Origin: Bacteroidota bacterium
GTDB taxonomy: Bacteria; Bacteroidota; Bacteroidia; AKYH767-A; JABDAW01
Direction of reading: 5' to 3'
Length of the DNA stretch: 43,268 nucleotides
Assembly: GCA_013288905.1 (NCBI GenBank)
Contig: JABDAW010000005.1
Location: forward strand, 1-43,268
Position 1 is the first letter of the stretch. Each line of letters begins with the position of its first letter. Below the pieces are notes generated by a model. The model was not told where the DNA came from. It saw only the letters and a list, made by a program, of their open reading frames with translations, and made no database searches. The translations under genes were made by a program, and so were the position numbers. Shown one piece after another: positions 6,984 to 15,266 of this stretch.

Positions 6984-8003
6984 ATGCAGGAAAAAATTAA
7001 GAATCTGATTCATGATGTTGAAGGGTTTATTCCTTCGACCGAAGAACAACTGGAAGAATTCCGCTTAAAATACCTAAGTAAAAAAGGAATTCTTTCAGAC
7101 TTGTTTCTGGAGATGAAAGAAGCCAGCCCCGAACAGAAAAAGGACTTAGGCAAGATTCTTAATGAATTAAAAAATAAAGCGGAAGAGAAGTATGCTTCCT
7201 TCAAAGAAAGTTTAGAAGGGAGTAAGTTAGAGGTGGCGACTGACATGGATTTGACCTTACCTTCAAGCTCTTATTTAGGATCACGACATCCCATATCTAT
7301 TGTCAGGAATGAGATAGTAGAAATCTTCTCAAGGATAGGATTCACCGTCTCTGAAGGACCGGAAATAGAGGATGACTGGCATAATTTCTCTGCACTGAAT
7401 TTCCCCGAAGAACATCCCGCCAGAGATATGCAGGATACTTTCTTCATCCAAAAGGATCCTGACATTGCTTTAAGGACACATACCTCCTCAGTTCAGGTCA
7501 GGGTGATGGAATCTTCACAGCCTCCCATCAGGACTATTTCTCCCGGAAGAGTTTTCAGGAATGAAGCCATCTCTGCACGTGCTCATTGTATATTTCACCA
7601 GGTAGAAGGACTCTGCATTGATGAAGATATTTCTTTTGCCGACCTAAAGCAGACTTTGCTTTATTTTGCAAGAGAAATGTTTGGCGAGGATACCAAGATT
7701 CGATTGCGCCCATCTTATTTTCCTTTTACCGAGCCTTCGGCTGAGATGGATATTTCATGTACTCTATGTGGCGGCAAGGGCTGCAACATCTGTAAATATA
7801 CCGGCTGGACAGAGATCATGGGCTGCGGAATGGTTGACCCGAATGTATTGAAGAATTGCCACATCAATCCCTTAATATATACCGGTTTTGCCTTTGGAAT
7901 GGGAATCGAAAGAATCACAATGTTGAAATATCAGATTAATGACTTGAGAATATATTTTGAGAATGATATACGATTCTTGAGACAATTTTCTGGTATGATT
8001 TAG
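6984..8003 (+). CDS. pheS: Phenylalanine--tRNA ligase alpha subunit
   Basis: 339 residues, the usual length. The N-terminal coiled coil (residues 1-90) contacts tRNA. The class II catalytic core follows, with motif 2 around [36 protein letters not shown], and motif 3 [16 protein letters not shown] near the C-terminus. It charges tRNA-Phe together with PheT, whose gene is not in this window, so the subunit genes are separated here, as is common in Bacteroidota. The start ATG at 6984 opens the characteristic coiled coil. Confidence 0.97.
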   Translation: MQEKIKNLIHDVEGFIPSTEEQLEEFRLKYLSKKGILSDLFLEMKEASPEQKKDLGKILNELKNKAEEKYASFKESLEGSKLEVATDMDLTLPSSSYLGSRHPISIVRNEIVEIFSRIGFTVSEGPEIEDDWHNFSALNFPEEHPARDMQDTFFIQKDPDIALRTHTSSVQVRVMESSQPPIRTISPGRVFRNEAISARAHCIFHQVEGLCIDEDISFADLKQTLLYFAREMFGEDTKIRLRPSYFPFTEPSAEMDISCTLCGGKGCNICKYTGWTEIMGCGMVDPNVLKNCHINPLIYTGFAFGMGIERITMLKYQINDLRIYFENDIRFLRQFSGMI

Positions 8004-8059
8004 GATAAGGAAAAAAATAATTAATCAAATATATTTAAATAAACTTAATATTAAAAAAA

Positions 8060-8473
8060 ATGAAAAATTTAGTAATCTTAATGGCAGCCATAGTGTTGTT
8101 CGCATCATGTGGAAAAGATGGTGCCCCAGGTGCTCAAGGACCTCCTGGAAATGCAAATGTAAACTCTTATGTTTATGATGTAAATTCATGGGTTACAACA
8201 GTCAGTCCTCCTTATGAGTGCTATACTGACTTATCGGTACCAGAAATTACAGGTAGTGTTATTTCCGGAGGTACTGTGCAGGTATTTGAAGGGAATGCTT
8301 CATCAGGAAGTTCTATCTGGTATGCAATGCCTTATTCATTCCAAGGTACAGAAGTATCTTTTGACATTTCTATTGGAGGTGTTAGAATTTATCGAACTTA
8401 TGACAGTGGCAACCCTATTACCCCCCCATCAGTTATCGTGGAGTATAAAGTAGTAGTAATTCCTCCAGTTTAG
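8060..8473 (+). CDS. Small lipoprotein with collagen-like start
   Basis: 137 residues. A short signal peptide ends in FASC (Cys17), followed by GKDGAPGAQGPPGNANV, a few collagen-like Gly-x-y triplets found in many Bacteroidota lipoproteins. The remainder is beta-rich with repeated Val/Tyr and a VEYKVVVIPPV end. Probably surface or periplasmic; function unknown. Unrelated in sequence to the 1-3253 family. Confidence 0.84.
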   Translation: MKNLVILMAAIVLFASCGKDGAPGAQGPPGNANVNSYVYDVNSWVTTVSPPYECYTDLSVPEITGSVISGGTVQVFEGNASSGSSIWYAMPYSFQGTEVSFDISIGGVRIYRTYDSGNPITPPSVIVEYKVVVIPPV

Positions 8474-8499
8474 TATTCAATAAAATTAAGCAATAGAGA

Positions 8500-8769
8500 A
8501 TGGACAAGAACGATCAGTTATTAGCTCAATTATTATACATCTTTCAATCTTCGGCAATGCAGGGAATGGGAAAGATGAAGAATCCCATGACCGATAAAAT
8601 CGAAAGAAATATGGAGCAGGCTCAACAATCTATTGATATGCTGGAGATGATTAAGGAAAAGACGAAGGGTAATATTTCTCCTGAATTGGCAAGGATCATG
8701 GATAATTTCCTTACCGAATTAAGGCTGAATTATGTTGATGAATTGAACAAAGATAAAATTAATCCCTAA
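8500..8769 (+). CDS. DUF1844 family protein
   Basis: 89 residues, all helical. QLLYIFQSSAMQGMGKMKNP, then IERNMEQAQQSIDMLEMIKEK and LARIMDNFLTELRLNYV follow the DUF1844 pattern (memory-based match to the family). Family members are small and cytoplasmic, with no known reaction. It lies 26 nt after the lipoprotein stop and 41 nt before the coiled-coil gene, so it could be co-transcribed. Confidence 0.82.
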   Translation: MDKNDQLLAQLLYIFQSSAMQGMGKMKNPMTDKIERNMEQAQQSIDMLEMIKEKTKGNISPELARIMDNFLTELRLNYVDELNKDKINP

Positions 8770-8810
8770 ACGCAGGGTCAATAATTAAATTAATAAAAAT
8801 ACTAAACTAA

Positions 8811-9719
8811 ATGGAAACGAATCATAAATCCAACAATGGAAGAAAGGTAGTTATTATAATTATAATAGCTATTCTGCTTGCCGCAAATGGTATCTTGTTG
8901 TGGCAATTCTTTACACAAAAAGAACAAATCACAACAATTACGACCGAGAAAAAGACCGTCATTATGGAGCGTGATGAATTGCAGAAACAAAAGGCTGATT
9001 TGCAAATGCAACTCGATTCATTAGTGGCAATGAATTCTGAACTTACCGGCAAATTAAAGATCAGTGAGGACTCTCTCGCTGTATTGCAGGCAAGGATAAA
9101 CAGCCTGCAATATGTTCAAAGTCAATACTCAGATATGAAGTCTCAATTAGAAAAATTGAAAGCCGAGATGAGTTCTAAGATGGGCGAAATGGCAACTTTA
9201 CAGAAGGAAAATGACGCCTTAAAATCTGATAAGTCTGATCTTACAAATAATCTTAATGACGAAAAATCCAAGGAACAGAAATTAGCTCAAGATAAAGATG
9301 CCCTTGCAAGTAAAGTTGCATTGGGATCTGTGATGCGGGCTGATAATTTCAAAGTTTCTGCTGTGAAGTTTTCTAAGAGCGGCAAGGAATCAGCAGTTAC
9401 CAGTGCCAAGTCCACACAGAAGTTGAAGGTTTGTTTTACTGTGGAAGATAATATGATTGTGGATAAAGGATCCAAAACCATCTATGTCAGAGTGATGGGT
9501 CCCGATAACAAATGTATTACCAATAACAGCCAGACCTTTCAATCCGGCAGCCAGAATCTTCCATACAGCACCAACCAGGATATTAATTATTCGAATCAAA
9601 AGATTGACCAGTGTATCTATTGGGCAAAAGGCTCTACCTACAAGGCTGGTAAGTATTATTGTGAAGTTTATATTGATGGAAATTTGATTGGCAAAAGCAG
9701 TTCAATTGTATTGAAATAA
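8811..9719 (+). CDS. Membrane-anchored coiled-coil protein
   Basis: 302 residues. A single N-terminal membrane helix (about residues 12-32), a long coiled coil (about 38-170, many Lys/Glu/Gln heptads) and a globular beta-rich C-terminal domain (about 171-302) with TQKLKVCFTVEDNMIVDKGSK and IYVRVMGPDNKCI. The N-terminus is short and positively charged inside, so the bulk should be periplasmic. I recognise the layout from Bacteroidota hypothetical proteins but not a named function. A strong terminator follows. Confidence 0.85.
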   Translation: METNHKSNNGRKVVIIIIIAILLAANGILLWQFFTQKEQITTITTEKKTVIMERDELQKQKADLQMQLDSLVAMNSELTGKLKISEDSLAVLQARINSLQYVQSQYSDMKSQLEKLKAEMSSKMGEMATLQKENDALKSDKSDLTNNLNDEKSKEQKLAQDKDALASKVALGSVMRADNFKVSAVKFSKSGKESAVTSAKSTQKLKVCFTVEDNMIVDKGSKTIYVRVMGPDNKCITNNSQTFQSGSQNLPYSTNQDINYSNQKIDQCIYWAKGSTYKAGKYYCEVYIDGNLIGKSSSIVLK

Positions 9720-9740
9720 ACATCAGAAAATACCATTAAC

Positions 9741-9774
9741 AAAAAAGCCGCTCCAGAAATGAAGCGGCTTTTTT
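9741..9774. terminator. Bidirectional terminator between convergent genes
   Basis: AAAAAAGCCGCT (9741-9752) and its perfect inverse AGCGGCTTTTTT (9763-9774). It works in both directions and separates the coiled-coil gene from atpA. Confidence 0.92.
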
Positions 9775-9800
9775 ATTGCCAATGAGGATAAACTATAAAC

Positions 9801-11381
9801 TTATGCTTTATACTTAGGTGTCAATTCCCCAGCTACCTTTTCCAAAATAGCAGCAATTTCATCTGACCATTTTCCTTGTTGAAGTGCCGATAAAGTATCC
9901 TTGTATTTCGCTTCGAGGAAAGCTAAATATTCTACTTCAAATTCTTTTACTCTCTTCAAAGGAACATCTTTCAATAAACCTTTCGTTCCACAATAAAGAA
10001 TCGCAATTTGTCTTTCAACAGTCATTGGAGAGAACTGTGCTTGCTTCAGGATTTCAACGTTACGAGAACCCTTGTCAAGAACTGATTTTGTTGCTGCATC
10101 CAAGTCAGAACCGAACTTAGAGAATGCCTCTAATTCACGGTATTGAGCTTGATCTAACTTCAAAGTTCCGGCAACTTTCTTCATGGATTTAATCTGTGCA
10201 TTACCACCAACCCGTGATACAGAAATACCAACATTAATAGCTGGACGAACCCCTGAATTAAACAAGTTTGTTTCCAAGAATATCTGACCGTCAGTGATAG
10301 AAATTACATTCGTTGGGATGTATGCAGAAACGTCTCCAGCCTGTGTTTCAATAATTGGAAGAGCCGTCAAAGACCCGCCTCCCTTTACAATCGAACGAAT
10401 ACTTTCCGGAATATCATTCATCATCTGGGCAATCTTATCATTGTTATTCACCTTGGCAGCACGCTCCAAAAGACGGCTGTGAAGATAAAATACATCTCCC
10501 GGATAAGCCTCACGACCTGGCGGACGACGCAACAAAAGCGACACCTCACGATAAGCCACCGCTTGCTTCGATAAATCATCATAAACAATCAAAGCCGGTC
10601 GACCGGTATCACGAAAGAATTCCCCAATAGCAGCACCTGCAAGCGGCGCATAAAACTGCATCGGAGAAGGATCAGATGCAGAAGCCGCAAGCACCACAGT
10701 ATAAGGCATTGCGCCATTCTCATCAAGGGTCTTTACGATCTGCGCGATGGTCGAACTCTTCTGTCCGATACCGACATAAATACAGAACACAGGTTGTCCT
10801 TTTTCAAAGAATTCTTTCTGATTGATGATGGTATCAATCGCAACGGCAGTTTTACCCGTCTGACGGTCGCCAATGATCAATTCCCGTTGTCCGCGACCAA
10901 TCGGAATCATCGCATCAATAGCCTTGATTCCAGTCTGCAAAGGTTCATTCACAGGCTGACGATAGATTACTCCGGGAGCCTTCCTTTCGATAGGCATCTC
11001 ATACGTTTTGCCAGTTATAGGTCCCTTCCCGTCAATCGGAGTGCCCAAGGTGTCAATAACCCTTCCCAGCATGCCTTCGCCCACGTTGATGGAAGCGATT
11101 TTGCCGGTACGTTTCACCACATCGCCTTCTTTAATATCATTGGAACTCCCCAATAATACGGCTCCTACATTGTCTTCTTCAAGGTTCAGGGCGATACCTT
11201 TCAAGCCGTTTTCAAATTCAATTAATTCGCCGGATTCCACCTTCGACAAGCCATAGATACGGGCGATTCCGTCACCCACCTGCAGCACCGTCCCCACTTC
11301 TTCCAGTTGGGCTTCGGTCTTAAATCCTGATAATTGTTCTCGAAGTATTGCCGATACTTCATCGGGTCTTATTTCTGCCAT
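9801..11381 (-). CDS. atpA: F1F0 ATP synthase subunit alpha
   Basis: 526 residues, normal for the family. The P-loop GDRQTGKT lies at residues 171-178; [12 protein letters not shown] precedes it, and [14 protein letters not shown] and the arginine-containing GISVSRVGG follow. It forms the non-catalytic nucleotide-binding subunit of the F1 hexamer on the inner membrane. Unusually, neither the delta subunit gene upstream nor the gamma gene downstream is present: beyond the 5' end lies about 1.1 kb of repeats and fossils, and beyond the 3' end a terminator. It is therefore expressed as a single gene, with a likely promoter element at 11425-11432. Confidence 0.98.
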   Translation of the reverse strand: MAEIRPDEVSAILREQLSGFKTEAQLEEVGTVLQVGDGIARIYGLSKVESGELIEFENGLKGIALNLEEDNVGAVLLGSSNDIKEGDVVKRTGKIASINVGEGMLGRVIDTLGTPIDGKGPITGKTYEMPIERKAPGVIYRQPVNEPLQTGIKAIDAMIPIGRGQRELIIGDRQTGKTAVAIDTIINQKEFFEKGQPVFCIYVGIGQKSSTIAQIVKTLDENGAMPYTVVLAASASDPSPMQFYAPLAGAAIGEFFRDTGRPALIVYDDLSKQAVAYREVSLLLRRPPGREAYPGDVFYLHSRLLERAAKVNNNDKIAQMMNDIPESIRSIVKGGGSLTALPIIETQAGDVSAYIPTNVISITDGQIFLETNLFNSGVRPAINVGISVSRVGGNAQIKSMKKVAGTLKLDQAQYRELEAFSKFGSDLDAATKSVLDKGSRNVEILKQAQFSPMTVERQIAILYCGTKGLLKDVPLKRVKEFEVEYLAFLEAKYKDTLSALQQGKWSDEIAAILEKVAGELTPKYKA

Positions 11382-11424
11382 TTGTTATATATATATTATG
11401 ATTATTTGTTATCTTTTCGGGGTG

Positions 11425-11432
11425 CAAATATA
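11425..11432 (-). promoter_or_regulatory. Probable -7 element of the atpA promoter
   Basis: TATATTTG on the minus strand, about 44 nt before the atpA start. No TTG is found at the usual distance upstream, so the call is tentative. Confidence 0.45.
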
Positions 11433-11445
11433 GAAAAATAGTTTA

Positions 11446-11483
11446 AGGTTTAAAGTTATTGCTGGACCTCAAACTTTAAACCT
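11446..11483. repeat. 12-bp-arm inverted repeat upstream of atpA
   Basis: AGGTTTAAAGTT (11446-11457) and its exact inverse AACTTTAAACCT (11472-11483). Similar AAACTTTAAACTTC words recur at about 11989 and CTTAAACC words at about 13005-13030. Confidence 0.6.
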
Positions 11484-11487
11484 ATTG

Positions 11488-11540
11488 ATCCTTTTATTGC
11501 TGCACACCTGAAAATGTGAATGCGGTCATAAAGGATGAAA
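11488..11540. repeat. REP-like palindrome, copy A (sibling at 17741-17804)
   Basis: ATCCTTTTATTGCTGCAC starts an imperfect hairpin that ends TCATAAAGGATGAAA. The same sequence with a better-paired stem occurs at 17741-17804, so this is a dispersed palindromic repeat. Confidence 0.75.
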
Positions 11541-11544
11541 TAAA

Positions 11545-11609
11545 AAAATAAATGAAACCCTCCGATGATACCGATATATCGGGTATCATCGGAGGGTTTC
11601 ATTTATTTT
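11545..11609. repeat. 28-bp perfect-stem hairpin
   Basis: A 26-bp perfect stem (11547-11572 with 11582-11607), extended by two A-T pairs, surrounds a 9-nt loop. The core is GAAACCCTCCGATGATACC. It belongs to the group of TTTCAT...ATGAAA-ended hairpins in this window, but its stem interior is unique. Confidence 0.85.
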
Positions 11610-11700
11610 AAAAACATTCAAAAATACTATTGAGGGAATTCCTTTTCAATGATTCTCTTTAATTCAAAATATTGATAGTTATTTATATAATCGAGTAGCT

Positions 11701-11910
11701 TTATTCCTTAAACCTCAAATAATTCAAAGGGTCATTTATCTCCCTTAAAGTCCGGCTATGATTTTGTTGCCTGGTAAGGAGGATTCCTTTTTCATAACAA
11801 ACAATCGCTTCCTATTTCATATTTAATTTCTTGCTGTGCGAATAAGACGTGTAAGTCATTCTTATCGTATTGGAGAGGGTTTTCAAAGAGGTATAATTCT
11901 TATCCGAATA
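11701..11910 (-). pseudogene. Decayed duplicate of the TPR gene at 13011-13334
   Basis: On the minus strand the frame ends AIVCYEKGILLTRQQNHSRT followed by LREINDPLNYLRFKE and a stop. It aligns with AIACYEKGILLSKKQNHSRT and LREINEALNSLRFEV of the intact gene. Directly before EAIVCYEKG a TAG replaces a glutamate codon (KLNMK, stop, EAIV), and farther upstream homology continues only in another frame (ENPLQYDKNDL against ENLLHDHEDYL). It therefore has both a nonsense codon and at least one frameshift; the first half is gone. Confidence 0.85.
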
Positions 11911-11917
11911 TGATTCA

Positions 11918-11970
11918 TCATCGTCTTGTTGCCCCGCCGCAAAAGCGGACGGCATCACAAGACGATGAAA
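11918..11970. repeat. Imperfect hairpin with TCATCGTCTTG arms
   Basis: TCATCGTCTTGT at 11918 pairs with ACAAGACGATGA near 11958-11969, and the GC-rich inner parts pair imperfectly (GCCCCGCCGC with GCGGACGGC). Same end style as the hairpins at 11545, 17741 and 29218. Confidence 0.7.
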
Positions 11971-12009
11971 GAAAAAAATTCCGAATTTGAAACTTTAAAC
12001 TTCAATTGA

Positions 12010-12198
12010 AATTTAGAAATCATATCGGGGAAGCTTTCGGCAAAAACTCAAAAATAGGTAAATGTTTCCAATAAGCTTCCTCCAAACCGCCAGATATACA
12101 TCAATGTACACAATTAGCTTTGGTCAATACCTCAAAAAAAGGTCGATGTTTCGAGGAAGCTTCGCCCAGAAAAACGTTTTTTTGGGCGAAGCTAACTC
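12010..12198. repeat. 21-bp-period array with 42-bp super-period
   Basis: AAGCTT-type words start at 12031, 12073, 12115 and 12157, exactly 42 bp apart, and each is followed 21 bp later by a second unit type (AATAGGTAAATGTTTCCAAT, ATACATCAATGTACACAA, AAAGGTCGATGTTTCGAGG). So A and B units of 21 bp alternate. Units are diverged. The array ends in the hairpin at 12158-12193. Confidence 0.75.
12158..12193. repeat. 36-nt palindrome, 18-bp arms with one mismatch
   Basis: AGCTTCGCCCAGAAAAAC is followed directly by its inverse with one G-T difference, without a loop. It coincides with the last 42-bp unit of the array, as a hairpin also closes the array at 3467-3613. Confidence 0.75.
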
Positions 12199-12228
12199 GA
12201 AATTGGGTTTATATTTATTTCGAATTCC

Positions 12229-12354
12229 GATAGAGACATGCATAAATAGTTTATCAAATAAATAATAAACCATCTATTCATGTGTATATATTTATTTTTT
12301 AAATCAACAAAACATCTATTCATGTATATATGGAATAATCGCCTATTTTCTGAC
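12229..12354. repeat. Second 21/42-bp array, shifted phase
   Basis: CATCTATTCATG occurs at 12271 and 12313, 42 bp apart, with a weaker relative (GATAGAGACATGCATA) at 12229 and intervening AT-rich 21-bp units that resemble each other (TTTATCAAATAAATAATAAA and TTATTTTTTAAATCAACAAA). It is out of phase by 9 bp with the array at 12010-12198. Confidence 0.6.
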
Positions 12355-12460
12355 TAAGCCCTCCAAAATCTGTTGGGAATATTTTTTCATTTCCAAGAAA
12401 CCTTCCTATATATGTTGTCTATATTTTATCCCACCCAAATCCCATTTCCCCACCCTTTCC

Positions 12461-12468
12461 TACTTTTG
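12461..12468 (+). promoter_or_regulatory. Probable -7 element for the GIY-YIG gene
   Basis: TACTTTTG fits TAnnTTTG and lies about 38 nt before the ATG. A -33 TTG at the usual distance is not seen. Confidence 0.45.
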
Positions 12469-12505
12469 CCACAAAAAAAATGAAGATGGTTAATGATTAT
12501 TTGGG

Positions 12506-13000
12506 ATGAAAAAAGATAAAGCAGAAGTTACGGACTTCAAAATCTATGTGAAGGATAACTATAAAGCAATGGTTCAGAAAATTGAAGAATTTGAACCTTC
12601 TTTAACAATCGAAACTTGGAAAGGGAACTCTTTTAAACATTCAAAGTTTAATGAATCAGAATTCAATACATATTTATCGGAATTAATACAAAAGAACTTT
12701 AAAGGATTGTATGCATACTTCGTAGAAGGCACTTGTATTTATATTGGCAAATCAAAAGATATAAAAGGACGGTTATTGAAGCATTATCAAGCTTCCCAAA
12801 ATCCTAAAAATTGGACAAGAGGAGAAAAACATATAGAATTATTTAGCAAGCATTACGAGGATACATTAACTGTTTATTGGATTCCTTTAGATGATGAAAA
12901 GGAAGAGCTAGGTGAAGAACTAAGAAAGTATCTTGAAAATATTTTACACCTAATATACAAACCGACTTTTATTTTAATAAAAAAGGTTAAGCACGAATGA
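12506..13000 (+). CDS. GIY-YIG nuclease domain protein
   Basis: 164 residues, basic. After a helical N-terminal part (about 1-60) comes a GIY-YIG fold: GLY at 67-69, YIG at 79-81, then GKSKDIKGRL with Arg89 and LENILHLIYKP with Glu144, matching the Tyr/Arg/Glu catalytic pattern of this superfamily. It could cut DNA as a repair, restriction or homing-type enzyme; no partner methylase or intron is nearby. The gene is AT-rich and sits between a decayed and an intact copy of the same TPR gene, so it may have been inserted together with, or have caused, that duplication (inference). Confidence 0.82.
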   Translation: MKKDKAEVTDFKIYVKDNYKAMVQKIEEFEPSLTIETWKGNSFKHSKFNESEFNTYLSELIQKNFKGLYAYFVEGTCIYIGKSKDIKGRLLKHYQASQNPKNWTRGEKHIELFSKHYEDTLTVYWIPLDDEKEELGEELRKYLENILHLIYKPTFILIKKVKHE

Positions 13001-13010
13001 ACCTTAAACC

Positions 13011-13334
13011 TTAGACTTCAAACCTTAAACTGTTGAGTGCCTCATTAATCTCCCTCAAAGTCCGGCTATGATTTTGTTTCTTAGAAAGGAGGATTCCTTT
13101 TTCATAACAGGCAATCGCTTCCTCTTTCTTGATTAATTTCTCATATAATTTCCCGCAATGGTAATAGGTAGGGAGGTAATCCTCATGGTCATGCAGGAGG
13201 TTTTCAAAGATGGTTAAGGCATCCGAATCTTGTTCCATTTTAAGATATTCCAATGCCAGGGAATACTGTAGGAATGGGTCATTTGGCTCCTCTTTGAGGA
13301 AAGATTTCAGTTGCTCGATACGGTCAGTATTCAT
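13011..13334 (-). CDS. Tetratricopeptide-repeat protein
   Basis: 107 residues, no signal peptide. Two to three TPR helical hairpins are readable: PFLQYSLALEYLKMEQDSDA, YLPTYYHCGKLYEKLIKKEE and AIACYEKGILLSKKQNHSRT. Small cytoplasmic TPR proteins mediate protein contacts; the partner is unknown. The 3' end comes within 10 nt of the GIY-YIG stop (convergent). A broken copy lies at 11701-11910. The start ATG is at 13334, next to a large palindrome. Confidence 0.85.
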   Translation of the reverse strand: MNTDRIEQLKSFLKEEPNDPFLQYSLALEYLKMEQDSDALTIFENLLHDHEDYLPTYYHCGKLYEKLIKKEEAIACYEKGILLSKKQNHSRTLREINEALNSLRFEV

Positions 13335-13344
13335 AATATAAAAT

Positions 13345-13438
13345 AGGAACGCAGATAACGCAGATTATTATGATTAGGTATGATTTCATCAAGAAAAAAT
13401 CATACCTTTTCATAACAATCTGCGTCATCTGCGTTCCC
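13345..13438. repeat. Long palindrome of the GGAACGCAGAT type
   Basis: Arms of about 42 nt (13345-13386 and 13397-13438) begin AGGAACGCAGATAACGCAGA and its inverse. Repeats with GGGAACGCAGAT(G)ACGCAGAT are, from memory, widespread dispersed repeats in several phyla. A related hairpin occurs at 40736-40826. It lies between the divergent TPR and etfB genes. Confidence 0.8.
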
Positions 13439-13475
13439 ATCAATCAGTATCATTTTTTATTTATTAGTATTTAAT

Positions 13476-13483
13476 TAAATTTG
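13476..13483 (+). promoter_or_regulatory. Probable -7 element for the etf operon
   Basis: TAAATTTG, about 37 nt before the etfB start chosen here. The upstream TTG is lacking at the expected place, so moderate confidence. Confidence 0.5.
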
Positions 13484-13519
13484 CGCACCCTAAAGAAAAA
13501 TAAGAGGGGCAAAATTACG

Positions 13520-14257
13520 ATGAAAATTTTAGTTTGTATAAGCCACGTTCCTGATACGACCACAAAAATCAGTTTTATAGAGAATAATTCCAAGTTCAAT
13601 GCCGCAGGAGTGCAGTTTATTATCAATCCTTACGATGAAATTGCCCTTGCCCGCGCCCTTGAATTAATTGAAGGTACTGAAGGCACCGTGACCGTGATTA
13701 ATGTTGGCGATATTTCCACAGAACCCACTATTCGTAAGGCTTTGGCAATAGGTGCTACCGATGCCATTCGTGTCAATGCTGCACCAAGGGATGGATATTT
13801 TGTTGCCACGCAAATAGCTGCTATTGCTAAGGAAATGAACTTCGATTTTATCCTTGCAGGCAGAGAATCTATTGACTATAATGGCGGACAAGTTCCTGCT
13901 ATGATCGCTGAATTATTGGGCATTCCATCCGTTTCGATAGCAAAGAAATTAACAATAGAAGGCACCACCGCAACCATTGACAGAGAGATAGAAGGAGGCA
14001 AGGAAATTGTTTCGATTCCATTTCCATTTGTTGCCGGAGCCAGCGAAGGAATGGCGGAACCCAAGATTCCGAACATGCGCGGCATCATGTCTGCCCGCAC
14101 AAAACCTTTGGTTGTGAAGGAAGCAGTGGCAGTTGATTTATTGCAAGAGATTAAGAGTTATGACACCCCAAAACCTCGTGGCCAGGTGAAGTTGATTTCT
14201 CCTGATAATGCAGGTGAATTGATAGAGTTGTTGCACTCCGAAGCGAAGGTTATTTAA
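13520..14257 (+). CDS. etfB: Electron transfer flavoprotein beta subunit
   Basis: 245 residues from the ATG at 13520. This start is preferred to an upstream in-frame start at 13481, because MKILVCISHVPDTT is the usual N-terminus and the promoter element lies between the two. NPYDEIALARALEL, the AMP-binding region and DFILAGRESIDYNGGQVPAMIAELLGIP are typical of EtfB. With EtfA it carries electrons from acyl-CoA dehydrogenases to the membrane quinone pool. First gene of the apparent operon. Confidence 0.95.
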   Translation: MKILVCISHVPDTTTKISFIENNSKFNAAGVQFIINPYDEIALARALELIEGTEGTVTVINVGDISTEPTIRKALAIGATDAIRVNAAPRDGYFVATQIAAIAKEMNFDFILAGRESIDYNGGQVPAMIAELLGIPSVSIAKKLTIEGTTATIDREIEGGKEIVSIPFPFVAGASEGMAEPKIPNMRGIMSARTKPLVVKEAVAVDLLQEIKSYDTPKPRGQVKLISPDNAGELIELLHSEAKVI

Positions 14258-14278
14258 TTACAAATAAAGAAAAAGAAT

Positions 14279-15256
14279 ATGTCAGTTTTAGTTTATGCAG
14301 AGAATACCGGAGGACAATTTAAGAAGTCTGTCTATGAATTAATCTCTTATGGAAAAGCCATTGCCGATCTTTTGAAGACGAATCTTTCGGTGGTTTCCAT
14401 CGGGAATGTGAGCGATGTAGACCTTGCCGCTCTTGGGAAATATGGTGCTACCAAAGTTTTGAATTGTGGGAATGAGAAGTTCAAGGATTTTAATTCACAA
14501 GCCTTTGCCTCCATTATCAGTAATGCCGCAACTACTGAAAATGCTGATGTTGTTCTTATCTCGAATTCCTTTGCTGGCAAGGGATTAGCACCACGTGTTG
14601 CTATCAAGTTGAAAGCTTCATTTGCTTCTGGTGCTATTGAATTACCAGAGATAGGTGAAAGTTTTATTGTTAAGACAGGAGCTTACTCTGGAAAGGCTTT
14701 TGCTCATATTGAATTAAAGTCGGATGTGAAAGTTATTTCTTTAAATCCAAACTCTTACAAGGTAATTGAAACAGGAGGAACAGCCGAAGTAGTTAAGGTT
14801 GAATCCTATACAGGCGATGAACATTTCAAATGTGTAGTAAAGGAAATAGTCAGAGCAACTGATAAGATTTCTTTGCCCGATGCAGAGCTTGTCGTCTCTG
14901 GAGGAAGAGGTTTAAAAGGACCGGAGAATTGGGGAATGATTGAAGAGATGGCGAACCTCCTCGGTGCTGCAACTGCCTGTTCTAAGCCAGTTTCGGATGC
15001 TGACTGGAGACCTCATTCAGAACATGTTGGTCAGACTGGAATTGCTATCAGTCCTAATCTTTATCTTGCCGTTGGAATCTCTGGTGCCATTCAGCATTTA
15101 GCTGGCGTAAGTTCTTCCAAGTGTATTGTTGTTATTAATAAGGATGCTGAAGCTCCTTTCTTTAAAGCCGCTGATTACGGCATTGTTGGAGATGCTTTTG
15201 AAGTTGTGCCGAAGTTAATTGAAGCCTTGAAGAAGTTTAAAGCAGCACATAACTAA
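14279..15256 (+). CDS. etfA: Electron transfer flavoprotein alpha subunit
   Basis: 325 residues, 21 nt after etfB. The N-terminal domain (1-190) has the EtfA alternating fold, and the C-terminal FAD domain reads VSGGRGLKGPENWGMIEEMA, DWRPHSEHVGQTG, GISGAIQHLAG and INKDAEAPFFKAADYGIVGD, all standard FAD-contact motifs. It pairs with EtfB in the cytoplasm. Complete and normal length. Confidence 0.96.
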   Translation: MSVLVYAENTGGQFKKSVYELISYGKAIADLLKTNLSVVSIGNVSDVDLAALGKYGATKVLNCGNEKFKDFNSQAFASIISNAATTENADVVLISNSFAGKGLAPRVAIKLKASFASGAIELPEIGESFIVKTGAYSGKAFAHIELKSDVKVISLNPNSYKVIETGGTAEVVKVESYTGDEHFKCVVKEIVRATDKISLPDAELVVSGGRGLKGPENWGMIEEMANLLGAATACSKPVSDADWRPHSEHVGQTGIAISPNLYLAVGISGAIQHLAGVSSSKCIVVINKDAEAPFFKAADYGIVGDAFEVVPKLIEALKKFKAAHN

Positions 15257-15266
15257 TTTTATCTAA

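Noticed and set aside
10355..11256. Several plus-strand ORFs opposite atpA
   Set aside because: Shadow frames of a highly conserved gene; no family features.
13481..13519. Upstream start for etfB adding 13 residues
   Set aside because: The extra residues (MRTLKKNKRGKIT) are not in EtfB proteins, and the likely -7 promoter element overlaps this start.
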